Counted from the first letter of the stretch, positions 10,581-19,848 are shown. The stretch is DNA of 64,000 nucleotides from Herbaspirillum sp. 3R11 (GCF_004563925.1 NZ_SPNJ01000001.1:62001-126000); one strand, 5' to 3'. The notes: generated by a model not told the origin, from the letters alone. Program-made: numbers and translations.

Positions 10581-11957
10581 ATGAAAATCACCATCATTGG
10601 CACCGGCTACGTCGGTCTCGTTACAGGCGCCTGCCTGGCTGAACTGGGCAACGATGTATTTTGCCTCGATGTCGACCAGAGCAAGGTCGACATCCTCAAC
10701 AACGGCGGCATTCCCATTCACGAGCCGGGTCTGGAAGACGTGGTGGCCCGCAATCGCGCCGCCGGACGCCTGACGTTCTCTACCGACGTTGCCGCCAGCG
10801 TGGCGCACGGCGACGTGCAATTCATCGCTGTCGGCACGCCGCCCGACGAAGACGGTTCGGCCGACCTGCAATACGTGCTGGCCGCTGCCCGCAACATCGG
10901 CAAGCACATGACCGGCTTCAAGGTCGTCGTCGACAAGTCGACCGTGCCGGTCGGCACCGCCGGCAAGGTCAGCACCGCGATTGCAGGGGAGTTGCAGCAA
11001 CGCGGCAATGCCGAAGCCAAATTCTCGGTAGTGTCGAATCCGGAATTCCTCAAGGAAGGCGCCGCCGTTGAAGACTTCATGCGTCCCGACCGCATTGTGA
11101 TCGGCCATGACAATACGCCCGAGGGCATGCAGGCTTACGCCGCCATGAAGAAGCTCTACGCGCCGTTCAACCGCAACCACGAACGTACCTATTGGATGGA
11201 CGTGCGTTCCGCCGAATTCACGAAATACGCCGCCAACGCCATGCTGGCGACACGCATCTCGTTCATGAATGAGCTGGCCAATCTGGCGGATCAGGTCGGC
11301 GCCGACATTGAGGCCGTGCGCCACGGCATCGGTTCCGATCCGCGTATCGGCCACAGTTTCTTGTATGCCGGTTGCGGCTATGGCGGCTCCTGTTTCCCCA
11401 AGGATGTGCAGGCGCTGGAACGCACGGCGCGCGCGTACGGCCAGGAACTGCATATCCTGCGCGCCGTCGAGCAGGTCAACAACAATCAGAAGCATGTGCT
11501 CGGCAAGAAGATCGTGGCGCGCTTCGGCGAGAATTTGCAAGGTCGCCATTTCGCGGTCTGGGGGCTGGCGTTCAAGCCCAATACCGATGACATGCGCGAA
11601 GCTTCCTCGCGCGTGCTGTTGGGCGAACTGATCGCGCGCGGCGCCACGGTAGCCGTGTTCGATCCGGTCGCCATGAAGGAGGCCAAACGCGTGCTGGCGC
11701 TGGACTTCAATGACGACGAAAGTGTTCTGAGCCGCATCCGCTTCGCCGAAAACCCGATGGATGCGCTGCAAGACGCGGATGCCCTGGCCATCGTGACCGA
11801 GTGGAAGGCATTCCGCAGCCCGGATTTCGACCAACTCAAGAGCAAACTCAAGGCGCCGGTGATTTTCGACGGTCGCAACCTGTTTGAGCCGCAAGTGATG
11901 GCGGACGCCGGTATTGAATACCATGGCATCGGCCGTTCCATCCTGACCAAGAGTTGA
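10581..11957 (+). CDS. ugd: UDP-glucose 6-dehydrogenase
   Basis: Oxidises UDP-glucose twice to UDP-glucuronate, a precursor for exopolysaccharide and, where present, aminoarabinose on lipid A. The protein has 458 residues. The N-terminal NAD site is [17 protein letters not shown], and the catalytic thiol is Cys271 in [28 protein letters not shown] marks the C-terminal UDP-binding domain. AGGAAT precedes the ATG. The next gene begins 4 bp after the stop, so the two are probably cotranscribed. Confidence 0.96.
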   Translation: MKITIIGTGYVGLVTGACLAELGNDVFCLDVDQSKVDILNNGGIPIHEPGLEDVVARNRAAGRLTFSTDVAASVAHGDVQFIAVGTPPDEDGSADLQYVLAAARNIGKHMTGFKVVVDKSTVPVGTAGKVSTAIAGELQQRGNAEAKFSVVSNPEFLKEGAAVEDFMRPDRIVIGHDNTPEGMQAYAAMKKLYAPFNRNHERTYWMDVRSAEFTKYAANAMLATRISFMNELANLADQVGADIEAVRHGIGSDPRIGHSFLYAGCGYGGSCFPKDVQALERTARAYGQELHILRAVEQVNNNQKHVLGKKIVARFGENLQGRHFAVWGLAFKPNTDDMREASSRVLLGELIARGATVAVFDPVAMKEAKRVLALDFNDDESVLSRIRFAENPMDALQDADALAIVTEWKAFRSPDFDQLKSKLKAPVIFDGRNLFEPQVMADAGIEYHGIGRSILTKS

Positions 11958-11961
11958 ACCG

Positions 11962-12924
11962 ATGACAATTCCGAATTCCAGCAAATCCCTGAATTCCCTG
12001 AATTCCCTGAATTCGCTAAGTAATGCGCGCATCCTGATCGTCGGCGACGTCATGCTGGATCGTTACTGGTTCGGTGAAGTCAATCGCATTTCGCCGGAAG
12101 CACCGGTGCCTGTGGTGCGCGTTGAGCGCCGCGAAGAACGTTTGGGCGGCGCCGCCAACGTCGCCCGTAATGCCGCCACGCTGGGCGCACAAACCGGCTT
12201 ACTGGGCGTGATCGGGCAAGATGAAGCCGGCGCGGTGGTCGAAGGTCTGTTGACCGACCTCGGCATCAGCAGCTATCTCAATCGCGACCCGGCCATTTCG
12301 ACCATCATCAAGCTGCGCGTCATTGGCCGTCAGCAGCAACTGGTGCGTGTGGATTTTGAAGATGCACCGACCGACACCGTGCTGCGCGACAAGCTCACGC
12401 AATTCAATGCGCTGATCGACAACTACGACGTCATCATCTTGTCCGATTACGCCAAGGGCAGCCTGGTGAACGTCGCTGACATGATCAGCGTCGGCAAGAA
12501 GCTTGGCAAGCGCATTCTGGTCGATCCCAAGGGCGATGATTTTGCGCGTTACAAGGGGGCGTCCATCCTGACGCCGAATCGTTCCGAGCTGATCCGCATC
12601 ATCGGCAATTGGAAGTCGGAAGAAGAACTCACGACGAAGGCGCAAAACCTGCGCCGTTCGCTCGATCTGGAAGCGCTGCTGCTGACGCGTTCGGAAGAGG
12701 GCATGACGCTGTATCAGGACAACGAGGTCGTGAACTTCCCCGCAGTGGCGCGCGAAGTGTTCGATGTTTCCGGTGCGGGCGACACCGTGATTGCCACGCT
12801 GGCGGTCATGCTCGGCAATGGCGTCGAGTTGAAGGAAGCGGTCCGCATCGCCAATCTGGCCGGCGGCATCGTGGTCGGCAAGCTCGGCACGGCCACCGTC
12901 ACGCGCGAAGAACTGGCGCTCTGA
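11962..12924 (+). CDS. hldA: D-glycero-beta-D-manno-heptose-7-phosphate kinase
   Basis: PfkB-family kinase making heptose-1,7-bisphosphate for LPS inner core. At 320 residues it corresponds to only the kinase half of E. coli HldE; no cytidylyltransferase half is fused. Signatures are GDVMLDRYWFG, RLGGAANVARN, LVDPKGDD and the C-terminal anion hole VSGAGDTVIATLA. The residues before the conserved core contain three SLN repeats encoded by a 9-bp tandem repeat. Conserved homology begins around NARILIVGDV, so the true start could be internal, but I see no better start codon. The partners hldC and hldD are not in the window. Confidence 0.92.
   Translation: MTIPNSSKSLNSLNSLNSLSNARILIVGDVMLDRYWFGEVNRISPEAPVPVVRVERREERLGGAANVARNAATLGAQTGLLGVIGQDEAGAVVEGLLTDLGISSYLNRDPAISTIIKLRVIGRQQQLVRVDFEDAPTDTVLRDKLTQFNALIDNYDVIILSDYAKGSLVNVADMISVGKKLGKRILVDPKGDDFARYKGASILTPNRSELIRIIGNWKSEEELTTKAQNLRRSLDLEALLLTRSEEGMTLYQDNEVVNFPAVAREVFDVSGAGDTVIATLAVMLGNGVELKEAVRIANLAGGIVVGKLGTATVTREELAL
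11986..12012 (+). repeat. Three 9-bp tandem repeats at the 5' end of hldA
   Basis: TCCCTGAAT occurs three times in a row, encoding Ser-Leu-Asn three times. Because the unit is nine bases, copy-number changes would keep the frame and only lengthen the N-terminal tail before the kinase fold. Confidence 0.85.
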
Positions 12925-13115
12925 GTCGGTTTCCCTGCATCGCCCAAAATTTCGAAAATTGGGTGGTTGCAGAGGAAATTAATACGACTGTATTTTCGTT
13001 TTCATTTCGTCAACTGTTGTTCCGGGGAATCGTTAAATTTCTCAGCCCGCCGACATTCGCCAGCTGAGATTGCCCTTCCATGATTTAACGATGACTTTTT
13101 AAAGGAACAATACCC

Positions 13116-13493
13116 ATGTTGAAAAAACTCACTGTCGCCTTTTTCGCTTTTATCCTCAGCACCGGCCTGGCATTTGCTCAGGCTGACGTCAACAAGGCCG
13201 ACCAGGCCGCGCTGGATGGCATCAAGGGCATTGGACCGGCCATGTCCAAGCGCATCCTCGATGAGCGTAAGAAGGGCGAATTCAAGGACTGGTCCGACTT
13301 CGAAACGCGCGTCAAGGGTGTCGGCGAGAAGAGCGCCGTCAAGCTGTCGGATGCAGGCCTGACCGTCAACGGCCAGGCGCGCGGCAAGTCTGCTGTAGCA
13401 CCCGTCAAGTCCACGGGCAAGCCGTTTGGCAAGAAGAGCAAGGATGGCAAGGAAGAAGCGGCAATGGATAAATCCGGTGCTGCCAAAGGCTGA
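13116..13493 (+). CDS. Exported ComEA-like helix-hairpin-helix protein
   Basis: Small 125-residue protein with a signal peptide (residues 1-22, ending GLAFAQA). A ComEA-type helix-hairpin-helix module follows: VNKADQAALDGIKGIGPAMS and DFETRVKGVGEKSA. The last 40 residues are rich in Lys, Gly, Ser and Ala with no clear fold. ComEA proteins bind incoming DNA in the periplasm during natural transformation; many Burkholderiales have such stand-alone versions, and direct competence evidence is absent here. AAAGGAAC precedes the ATG. The upstream gap 12925-13115 (191 bp) could hold its promoter. A strong terminator follows at once, so it is probably monocistronic. Confidence 0.82.
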   Translation: MLKKLTVAFFAFILSTGLAFAQADVNKADQAALDGIKGIGPAMSKRILDERKKGEFKDWSDFETRVKGVGEKSAVKLSDAGLTVNGQARGKSAVAPVKSTGKPFGKKSKDGKEEAAMDKSGAAKG

Positions 13494-13521
13494 CGTCACA
13501 CGTCTTTTTCATGTCCCGATG

Positions 13522-13546
13522 AACCCCGCTTTGGCGGGGTTTTTTG
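13522..13546 (+). terminator. Intrinsic terminator after the ComEA-like gene
   Basis: AACCCCGC (13522-13529) pairs with GCGGGGTT (13534-13541) across TTTG and ends in a T run. Confidence 0.92.
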
Positions 13547-13803
13547 TTGTATGCGACATCCGGATAAGGCGGATGCTTGCGAAGACGACTGATCGGCATT
13601 ACAGTCATAGATAGAAAAATAACGAACAAAAGAACCACAAACTATCTCGCCAGCAATATCAATATGATTGCCGGACGAAGGCGCAACGGCGGCGACAGGA
13701 CGTCAGCGGCTTGCGCGACCAAGGTTTTTGGCAGACAAGGACCCGGCTGGCACCGCACGAGTCTGCGGATTGGATTTCAATCAACAACTGGGCACAGAGA
13801 CCG
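13547..13803. other. Intergenic region before the GGDEF gene
   Basis: No convincing gene. A six-base-pair hairpin CATCCG...CGGATG lies at 13557-13575 with the loop GATAAGG, faintly like enterobacterial REP sequences. An open frame continues upstream of the GGDEF start but shows no domain similarity. The promoter of the cyclase gene is presumably here, though no clear -35/-10 pair was found. Confidence 0.5.
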
Positions 13804-14772
13804 ATGAAAATTGCTGATATTCCCGTCGATGAGCAGGCGCGCGTCGCCGACCTGCATGGGTTGCAGATTCTCGATACGCCGCCGGAAGAACGCTTCGACA
13901 GGGTGACCAGGCTGGCGCGCCGGCTTTTTTCGGTGCCCATGGCCGTGGTCAGCCTGGTCGACACCAAACGCCAGTGGTTCAAGGCGCGTGTCGGGATTGA
14001 TGCCTGCGAAACCGGGCGTGACGTTTCCTTTTGCGCGCATGCCATTTTGCGCGACGACGTGATGGTGGTGCCCAATGCGTTGGAGGACGAACGTTTCAAG
14101 GACAATCCGCTGGTAACCGAGGATCCGTTCATCCGCTTCTACGCCGGTTGCCCGATTCGCAGCCCGCATGGCCACAAGCTGGGCACGCTGTGTTTGCTCG
14201 ACACCATTCCGCGTCGGTTTGACGCCGACGACCAGGCTTTGCTGAGCGATCTGGCGCGCATGGTCGAGCAGGAAATGGCGGCGGTGCATCTGGCCACCAT
14301 GGACGAGCTGACCAAGCTGTCCAACCGGCGCGGTTTCGAATCGCTGTCCCAGCATGCTCTGAGCATGTGCAAACGGCTGGCCAAACCAGCCTCTCTGTTG
14401 TATTTCGATCTCGACCTGTTCAAGCAGATCAATGACCGCTTCGGGCATGCCGAAGGTGATCGCGCGTTGGTGGCGTTCAGCAATAGCCTGGCCGCCAATT
14501 TTCGCGAGTCGGATGTGATCGGAAGGCTGGGTGGCGACGAATTTGCGGTATTTCTCACCAACACCAGTGCACAGGAATGCGCTACGGTGCTGGGGCATTT
14601 CGAACAGGCGATAGATCGCCACAATCAGACCAGCAAACGCGGTTACGACTTGTTGTACAGTGTCGGCGCGATTGAATATGATGCTGCTGCGCATGATACG
14701 ATTGGCGACCTGATGAGCAGCGCCGACGCCCTGATGTATCAGCAGAAAAAGCGTCGCCGCGAAGCGCCCTAG
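13804..14772 (+). CDS. GAF-domain diguanylate cyclase
   Basis: Predicted cytoplasmic enzyme making cyclic di-GMP from two GTP. From the ATG at 13804 it has 322 residues. Residues about 20-150 are a GAF sensor of the kind that opens with DLHGLQILDTPPEERFDRVT and includes FCAHAIL. Residues about 165-322 are a GGDEF domain with the intact motif GGDEF at 243-247. RESD (234-237), five residues earlier, fits the RxxD inhibitory site, so product feedback is expected. There is no membrane segment. The neighbour manC makes GDP-mannose, suggesting, but not proving, a link to exopolysaccharide control. Confidence 0.92.
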   Translation: MKIADIPVDEQARVADLHGLQILDTPPEERFDRVTRLARRLFSVPMAVVSLVDTKRQWFKARVGIDACETGRDVSFCAHAILRDDVMVVPNALEDERFKDNPLVTEDPFIRFYAGCPIRSPHGHKLGTLCLLDTIPRRFDADDQALLSDLARMVEQEMAAVHLATMDELTKLSNRRGFESLSQHALSMCKRLAKPASLLYFDLDLFKQINDRFGHAEGDRALVAFSNSLAANFRESDVIGRLGGDEFAVFLTNTSAQECATVLGHFEQAIDRHNQTSKRGYDLLYSVGAIEYDAAAHDTIGDLMSSADALMYQQKKRRREAP

Positions 14773-14835
14773 CCTGTGAGGACAGGCCCGGAGGCTACGG
14801 CATGCTCGTACTCCAATAACATAAAGACAGAGTTG

Positions 14836-16278
14836 ATGATCCATTTGCAGCCAGTAATTCTCTCGGGCGGCTCAGGCACACGTTTGTGGCCGTTTTCCCG
14901 AGAACAGTATCCCAAGCAATTGCTACCTCTGGTAGGTGCGGAAACCATGCTGCAGGCCACTGCGTTGCGGGTACAAGCCACCGATACCTATAAACTGGTC
15001 GACGCGCCCATTGTCGTATGCAATGAAGAATACCGATTCATCACTGCTGAGCAATTGCGCGCCGTCGGCAAGGAGAGCAATCACATCGTGCTCGAACCGG
15101 TCGGCCGCAATACGGCGCCGGCGCTGACTCTTGCCGCCTTGCTGGCGGCAGCGAACGGTGAAGATCCGGTTCTGCTGATCATGCCGGCCGATCATGTCAT
15201 TCGCGATGTGGACGCCTTCCAGGCCGCGATCGAACGCGCCGTGCCGCATGCGGCTGCCGGCGCCATGGTGACCTTCGGCATCGTCGCCGATCGCCCGGAA
15301 ACCGGCTACGGCTACATCCAGCGCGGTGCGCAAAGCGACGATGCCTACGCGATCGCCCGTTTTGTCGAGAAACCCGATGTCGCCACGGCGCAGGGGTATA
15401 TCGACTCCGGCGACTACCTGTGGAACAGCGGTCTGTTCATGATGCGCGCCAGCGTCTGGCTGCGCGCCATCGAGCGGTTCCAGCCGGCCATGGGTAAGGC
15501 CTGCCGCGCCGCTTTCGACGGCGGCAAGCAGGACAACGATTTCTATCGCATCGACAAGGCGGCATTCGAGGCGTGCCCGTCCGATTCAATCGATTACGCC
15601 GTGATGGAAAAGCTGGCCGACACGCCTGATCTGGGCATCGAAGGCCGCATCATTCCGCTCGCGGCCGGCTGGTCCGACGTCGGCGCTTGGGACGCCCTGT
15701 GGCAAGTATCCGAAAAAGACGGCGCCGGCAACGTCACCCGCGGCGACGTCATGCTGGAGCAGGCCTCGGACAATCTGGTGTTCGCCGAGGGACGGCTGGT
15801 CGCCTGCGTCGGTATCGACAACATGGTCATCGTCGAAACCCCGGACGCGGTGCTGGTCGCCGACAAAGACAAGATGCAGGACATCAAGAGCATCGTTTCC
15901 CGTCTCAAGGGACAGCGACGCGCCGAGGCGCTCACGCATCGCAAGATCCATCGTCCGTGGGGCTGGTACGACTCCATCGATGCCGGTGAACGCTTCCAGG
16001 TCAAACGCATCGTCGTCAATCCCGGTTGCTCGCTGAGCCTGCAGATGCACCATCATCGCGCCGAACATTGGATCATCGTCAAGGGCACGGCGCGCATCAC
16101 GCGCGGCGAGGAAGTGTTCCTGCTGTCCGAAAACCAGTCCACTTACATCCCGCTGGGTGTCACACACCGGCTGGAAAACCCCGGGAAATTCCCGCTGGAA
16201 ATGATAGAAGTGCAATCCGGCAGCTACCTCGGCGAAGACGACATCGTGCGTTTCGACGATACCTATGGGCGCAAGTGA
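14836..16278 (+). CDS. manC: Mannose-1-phosphate guanylyltransferase / mannose-6-phosphate isomerase
   Basis: Bifunctional type II enzyme making GDP-mannose. From the ATG at 14836 it has 480 residues, like E. coli CpsB. The N-terminal nucleotidyltransferase opens ILSGGSGTRLWPFSR and includes FVEKPD and GYIQRG. The C-terminal cupin isomerase contains the metal-binding MHHHRAEHWIIVKG and STYIPLGVTHRLENPG. A longer frame starting at 14776 would add 20 residues with no family match. No capsule cluster is visible, so which polymer uses the sugar is unknown. Confidence 0.94.
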   Translation: MIHLQPVILSGGSGTRLWPFSREQYPKQLLPLVGAETMLQATALRVQATDTYKLVDAPIVVCNEEYRFITAEQLRAVGKESNHIVLEPVGRNTAPALTLAALLAAANGEDPVLLIMPADHVIRDVDAFQAAIERAVPHAAAGAMVTFGIVADRPETGYGYIQRGAQSDDAYAIARFVEKPDVATAQGYIDSGDYLWNSGLFMMRASVWLRAIERFQPAMGKACRAAFDGGKQDNDFYRIDKAAFEACPSDSIDYAVMEKLADTPDLGIEGRIIPLAAGWSDVGAWDALWQVSEKDGAGNVTRGDVMLEQASDNLVFAEGRLVACVGIDNMVIVETPDAVLVADKDKMQDIKSIVSRLKGQRRAEALTHRKIHRPWGWYDSIDAGERFQVKRIVVNPGCSLSLQMHHHRAEHWIIVKGTARITRGEEVFLLSENQSTYIPLGVTHRLENPGKFPLEMIEVQSGSYLGEDDIVRFDDTYGRK

Positions 16279-16335
16279 GCCGGCCTCTTCCTGCACGCGC
16301 AGGGTGAATCCGGGCAATTCCGCGATACTCGGCAA

Positions 16336-16368
16336 AGACGGGCGCGAAATAGAATAAAATGCCCGTCT
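16336..16368. repeat. Inverted repeat around an AT-rich core before dnaX
   Basis: AGACGGGC (16336-16343) and GCCCGTCT (16361-16368) flank a 17-base AT-rich centre containing TAGAAT and TAAAAT, both plausible -10 elements for dnaX. No good -35 box is visible. The palindrome could be a hairpin or an operator. Confidence 0.45.
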
Positions 16369-16394
16369 GAACCAACGCAGGTAATCTCACGTTT

Positions 16395-18416
16395 ATGTCC
16401 TACCAAGTCCTCGCCCGTAAATACCGCCCCCGCAGCTTCGACACGCTGGTCGGGCAGGAGCACGTCGTGCGGGCGCTGACGCATGCGCTGGAACAGCAAA
16501 GGTTGCACCACGCTTACCTGTTCACCGGCACCCGCGGCGTCGGCAAGACGACCTTGTCGCGCATCCTGGCCAAGTCGCTGAACTGCCAGGGGCCGGACGG
16601 CAACGGCGGCATCACCGCGCAGCCGTGCGGCGTTTGCGATGCCTGTGTGGCCATCGACGCCGGCCGCTTTGTCGACTACATCGAGATGGATGCCGCGTCC
16701 AATCGCGGCGTCGACGAGATGGCGCAGTTGCTGGAGCAAGCGGTCTATGCGCCGTCCAATGCGCGCTTCAAGGTCTACATGATCGACGAAGTCCACATGC
16801 TCACCAACCACGCCTTCAACTCCATGCTGAAGACGCTGGAGGAGCCGCCGGAGCACGTCAAGTTCATCCTGGCGACGACCGACCCGCAAAAGATTCCCGT
16901 GACCGTGCTGTCGCGCTGCCTGCAGTTCAACCTGAAGCAGATGCCGCCGGGCCACATCATCAGCCACCTGGACAATATCCTCGGGCAGGAAAACATTGAA
17001 TTCGAAGCCCCGGCGCTGCGCTTGCTGGCGCAAGGCGCGCACGGCTCGATGCGCGACGCGCTGTCGCTGACCGACCAGGCGATCGCCTACGCCGCCGGCA
17101 AGGTCACGCTGGAAGCAGTCCAGGGCATGCTCGGCGCGCTCGATCAGTCGTATTTGATTCGTGTCCTCGATGCGCTGGCCGCTCAAGACGGCAGCGGCTT
17201 GCTCGCCGTGGCCGATGAGATGGCCACGCGCAGCCTGTCTTACAACGCCGCCTTGCAGGATTTGGCGACGCTGCTGCACCAGATTGCACTGGCGCAGACC
17301 GTTCCGGCGGCACTGGCCGAAGACTTGCCGCAGCGCGAAGACATCGTGCGTCTGGCGTCGCAATTCAGCGCCGAAGAAGCACAATTGTTCTACCAGATCG
17401 TCGTGCACGGCCGCAACGAACTCGGCCTGGCGCCGGATGAATATGCCGGCTTCAGCATGACCTTGCTGCGCATGCTGGCGTTCCGCCCGGTGGCTGCCAA
17501 TGCGGCAGCTGCGGGCAGCGCGCCTGCACCAACAGCGTCAGCCCGGCCCCAGGCCGCTGCGCCGTTGCGTCCGAATCCCGCGGTCGCGCCTTTGAGCGCG
17601 GCGCCGCAAGTCGCTACAGCCAGCACGCCGGTTGCACGTCCTGTCGCACCGTCCGCTCCCGCAGCCCCGGCCAATTCCGCGCGCGCCGCTGCGCTGGAGG
17701 CCGCCCGCGCAGCCTCCGGCAAGAGTTCGCCGCGTCCCACGGCGCAACCTACTGCTACTCCGGCGCCAGCCGTGGCTGCGCCGACACCTGCGCCGTCTGC
17801 GGTTCCGGCGGCACTGGACGAGCGGGCGCCGCCGCCGTGGGATGAAGAGCCGGCAACAGCCGCTGCTCAAAAAAAAACTGAACAATATTCAGCCAGCAAC
17901 GCTGTAGCCGATATTGCGCCGGCCGCACCGAACGTCATTGCTGCGGAAGACGCCATCGTCGTTGCCGCAGCGCCGGCCAGCACGGTGACGCCCGAGATGG
18001 CGGCGCAGACCGCCAAGATCGCCGCCGAACTTGGCTGGGACGGCAACTGGCCGCAACTGGCCGCCGATCTGTCGTTGCGCGGCATGGTTGCGCAGATGGC
18101 GCAGCAGAGCGAACTGGTGCGCTGCGAACAAAGCGGCAACAGCGTGGTTTTCCATTTGCGGATCCCGGTGGAAACCCTGCGCGCTTCAGGCAATATTGAA
18201 AAACTGACCGCCGTGCTCGGCGAGCGTTTCAACAAGAGCGTGCGTGTCGAAACCGAAATCGGCGCCGTGGCGCTCACGGCGAATGCGAGGGCGCAAGCCG
18301 ATCGCGCCGAGCGGCAACGCGAAGCCGAACAGACCATGCGCAACGATCCGTTCGTACAGGTGATGATGCGCGAATTCGATGCCTCCATCGTGCCGGGGTC
18401 GATCCGGCCGTTGTAA
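16395..18416 (+). CDS. dnaX: DNA polymerase III tau (and probably gamma) subunit
   Basis: Clamp-loader ATPase and replisome organiser. The full product has 673 residues. Residues 1-370 are the AAA+ module: Walker A GTRGVGKTT with Lys51, a four-cysteine zinc knuckle (CQ...CGVCDAC), and the sensor region LEEPPEHVKFILATTDPQ. Residues about 372-490 are a proline/alanine-rich linker. The tau-specific C-terminal domain (510-673) would bind polymerase alpha and DnaB. Nine consecutive A residues at codons 492-495 offer a slippage site giving a short form of about 495 residues. ybaB and recR downstream are the standard neighbours. Confidence 0.96.
   Translation: MSYQVLARKYRPRSFDTLVGQEHVVRALTHALEQQRLHHAYLFTGTRGVGKTTLSRILAKSLNCQGPDGNGGITAQPCGVCDACVAIDAGRFVDYIEMDAASNRGVDEMAQLLEQAVYAPSNARFKVYMIDEVHMLTNHAFNSMLKTLEEPPEHVKFILATTDPQKIPVTVLSRCLQFNLKQMPPGHIISHLDNILGQENIEFEAPALRLLAQGAHGSMRDALSLTDQAIAYAAGKVTLEAVQGMLGALDQSYLIRVLDALAAQDGSGLLAVADEMATRSLSYNAALQDLATLLHQIALAQTVPAALAEDLPQREDIVRLASQFSAEEAQLFYQIVVHGRNELGLAPDEYAGFSMTLLRMLAFRPVAANAAAAGSAPAPTASARPQAAAPLRPNPAVAPLSAAPQVATASTPVARPVAPSAPAAPANSARAAALEAARAASGKSSPRPTAQPTATPAPAVAAPTPAPSAVPAALDERAPPPWDEEPATAAAQKKTEQYSASNAVADIAPAAPNVIAAEDAIVVAAAPASTVTPEMAAQTAKIAAELGWDGNWPQLAADLSLRGMVAQMAQQSELVRCEQSGNSVVFHLRIPVETLRASGNIEKLTAVLGERFNKSVRVETEIGAVALTANARAQADRAERQREAEQTMRNDPFVQVMMREFDASIVPGSIRPL
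17869..17877 (+). other. A9 slippery run in dnaX, probable gamma-subunit frameshift or transcript slippage site
   Basis: Read in frame the run spans CAA AAA AAA ACT (Gln492-Lys-Lys-Thr). A -1 shift gives AAC then TGA at 17879-17881. A +1 shift gives nine codons and then TAG at 17905-17907. Either yields a protein ending just after the linker, as gamma does. CTGAA/TTCAG directly downstream can form a small hairpin. Known precedents are E. coli dnaX (ribosomal -1 frameshift at an A-rich heptamer) and Thermus dnaX (slippage on A9). Confidence 0.72.
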
Positions 18417-18441
18417 TAAACTGATTGCCGGGAAGAAGCCT

Positions 18442-18468
18442 TGAATGTTCCGAATGTTCTGAATGTTC
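18442..18468 (+). repeat. Three 9-bp tandem repeats between dnaX and ybaB
   Basis: Units TGAATGTTC, CGAATGTTC and TGAATGTTC are contiguous. They lie 25 bp after the dnaX stop and 56 bp before the ybaB start, in the untranslated leader. Confidence 0.85.
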
Positions 18469-18524
18469 CATTTCCGCCACGGCTGAACCAAGATGAACCA
18501 ACTTAGTTACCAAGGAGTATGACC

Positions 18525-18851
18525 ATGATGAAAGGCCAACTGGCAGGCTTGATGAAGCAGGCTCAAGCGATGCAGGACAACATGAAGAAGATGCAGGATC
18601 AGCTCGCATTGATCGAAGTCGAAGGACAGTCCGGCGCAGGGCTGGTCAAAGTCGTGATGACCTGTAAGAATGACGTCAAGCGTGTCTCCATTGATCCGTC
18701 GCTGCTGGCCGACGACAAGGACATGCTGGAAGACCTGGTTGCCGCCGCCTTCAATGACGCCGTACGCAAGGCTGAAGCAACCTCGCAGGAAAAGATGGCG
18801 GGCATGACCTCCGGCATGCCTTTGCCGCCGGGCTTCAAGATGCCGTTCTGA
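18525..18851 (+). CDS. ybaB: YbaB/EbfC nucleoid-associated protein
   Basis: Small dimeric DNA-binding protein found between dnaX and recR in most bacteria. The start at 18525 (108 residues) lies seven bases after AAGGAG; the ATG at 18519 is only one base from it and is too close to be used. Conserved features are [54 protein letters not shown] and the near-universal ending LPPGFKMPF. Confidence 0.94.
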   Translation: MMKGQLAGLMKQAQAMQDNMKKMQDQLALIEVEGQSGAGLVKVVMTCKNDVKRVSIDPSLLADDKDMLEDLVAAAFNDAVRKAEATSQEKMAGMTSGMPLPPGFKMPF

Positions 18852-18952
18852 CGCGACGAGGTGACAAGGCGACGACGTATCAACGTAACGACGCCGCGAT
18901 GCCACGCATGCTATTGCGATGATTTTGCAGGCTGCTTTCATGAGGAGGCATC

Positions 18953-19255
18953 ATGTTCGTGATCTCGATTACCTATACCAAGTCGGCCAGCGAAATCGAT
19001 GCGCTGCTGACCGCGCATAAGCAATTCCTGAACGAGCAGTATGCTGACGGTGTATTCCTGATGTCCGGCCGCAAAGTCCCGCGCAGCGGTGGCATCATCA
19101 TCGCCGATGCTGCCGACCGTGCTGAAGTCGAAGCGATCATCGAGACCGATCCGTTCTACATCGGCGGCGTCGCCGAATATGAAATCACCGAATTTGTTCC
19201 ATCCATGACGGCCGAAGCGCTGTCCGTCTTCCGGCATACCTCAGACCGAAATTGA
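18953..19255 (+). CDS. YciI-family protein
   Basis: Hundred-residue ferredoxin-like protein of the YciI/YCII family, whose members share a conserved His-Asp pair and have poorly defined enzymatic roles. Here [20 protein letters not shown] and [18 protein letters not shown] follow the family pattern. GAGGAGG precedes the ATG closely. Its stop codon overlaps the recR start, so the two are translationally coupled. The function is not established. Confidence 0.82.
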   Translation: MFVISITYTKSASEIDALLTAHKQFLNEQYADGVFLMSGRKVPRSGGIIIADAADRAEVEAIIETDPFYIGGVAEYEITEFVPSMTAEALSVFRHTSDRN

Positions 19256-19848
19256 AAACCCCGTCCAGTCTCACCCAGCTCACGGAATCCCTGCGCACCC
19301 TTCCAGGCATCGGTCCCAAATCGGCGCAGCGCATGGCCTATCATCTGCTGCAGCACGACCGCGACGGCGCGCTGCAACTGAGCCGCGCGCTGGCGCAGGC
19401 GGCCGAGACGATCCGGCACTGCGCGCTGTGCAACACCTTCACCGAGCAAGTCATCTGCGATACCTGCCAGGACGGCGACCGCGACACCACGACCCTGTGC
19501 GTGGTCGAGACGCCGAGCGACCAGTTGATGATTGAGCAGACGCTGACCTTCAAGGGCTTGTACTTCGTGCTGATGGGACGCCTGTCGCCGCTGGACGGCG
19601 TCGGTCCCAAGGATATCCACATTGAAAAGCTGATCACGCGCGCCACCGACGGCGTCGTCGCCGAAGTCGTGCTGGCCACCAATTTCACCAATGAAGGCGA
19701 AGCCACCGCGCATTACATCAGCGAGACGCTCAAGGCGCGCGGCCTCAAGGTCAGCCGTCTGGCGCGCGGCGTGCCGGTCGGCGGAGAGCTGGAATACGTG
19801 GACGCCGGCACTATCGCGCGCGCCATGCTGGACCGACGCACTACCTGA
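19252..19848 (+). CDS. recR: Recombination mediator RecR
   Basis: Acts with RecO (and RecF) to load RecA on gapped DNA. The 198-residue length is normal only if the TTG at 19252 is used, overlapping the preceding stop; no ATG exists before the conserved N-terminus. Features are the helix-hairpin-helix [13 protein letters not shown], a zinc knuckle with Cys57, Cys60, Cys69 and Cys72, and a Toprim domain ([15 protein letters not shown] to the conserved [12 protein letters not shown]). Conserved in synteny with dnaX-ybaB. Confidence 0.95.
   Translation: MKTPSSLTQLTESLRTLPGIGPKSAQRMAYHLLQHDRDGALQLSRALAQAAETIRHCALCNTFTEQVICDTCQDGDRDTTTLCVVETPSDQLMIEQTLTFKGLYFVLMGRLSPLDGVGPKDIHIEKLITRATDGVVAEVVLATNFTNEGEATAHYISETLKARGLKVSRLARGVPVGGELEYVDAGTIARAMLDRRTT

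Noticed and set aside
13557-13575. Enterobacterial-type REP element
   Set aside because: Only a six-base-pair hairpin is shared, there is one copy, and the organism is not an enterobacterium.
18519-18524. Earlier ATG for ybaB
   Set aside because: It is one base from AAGGAG, too close for ribosome binding.
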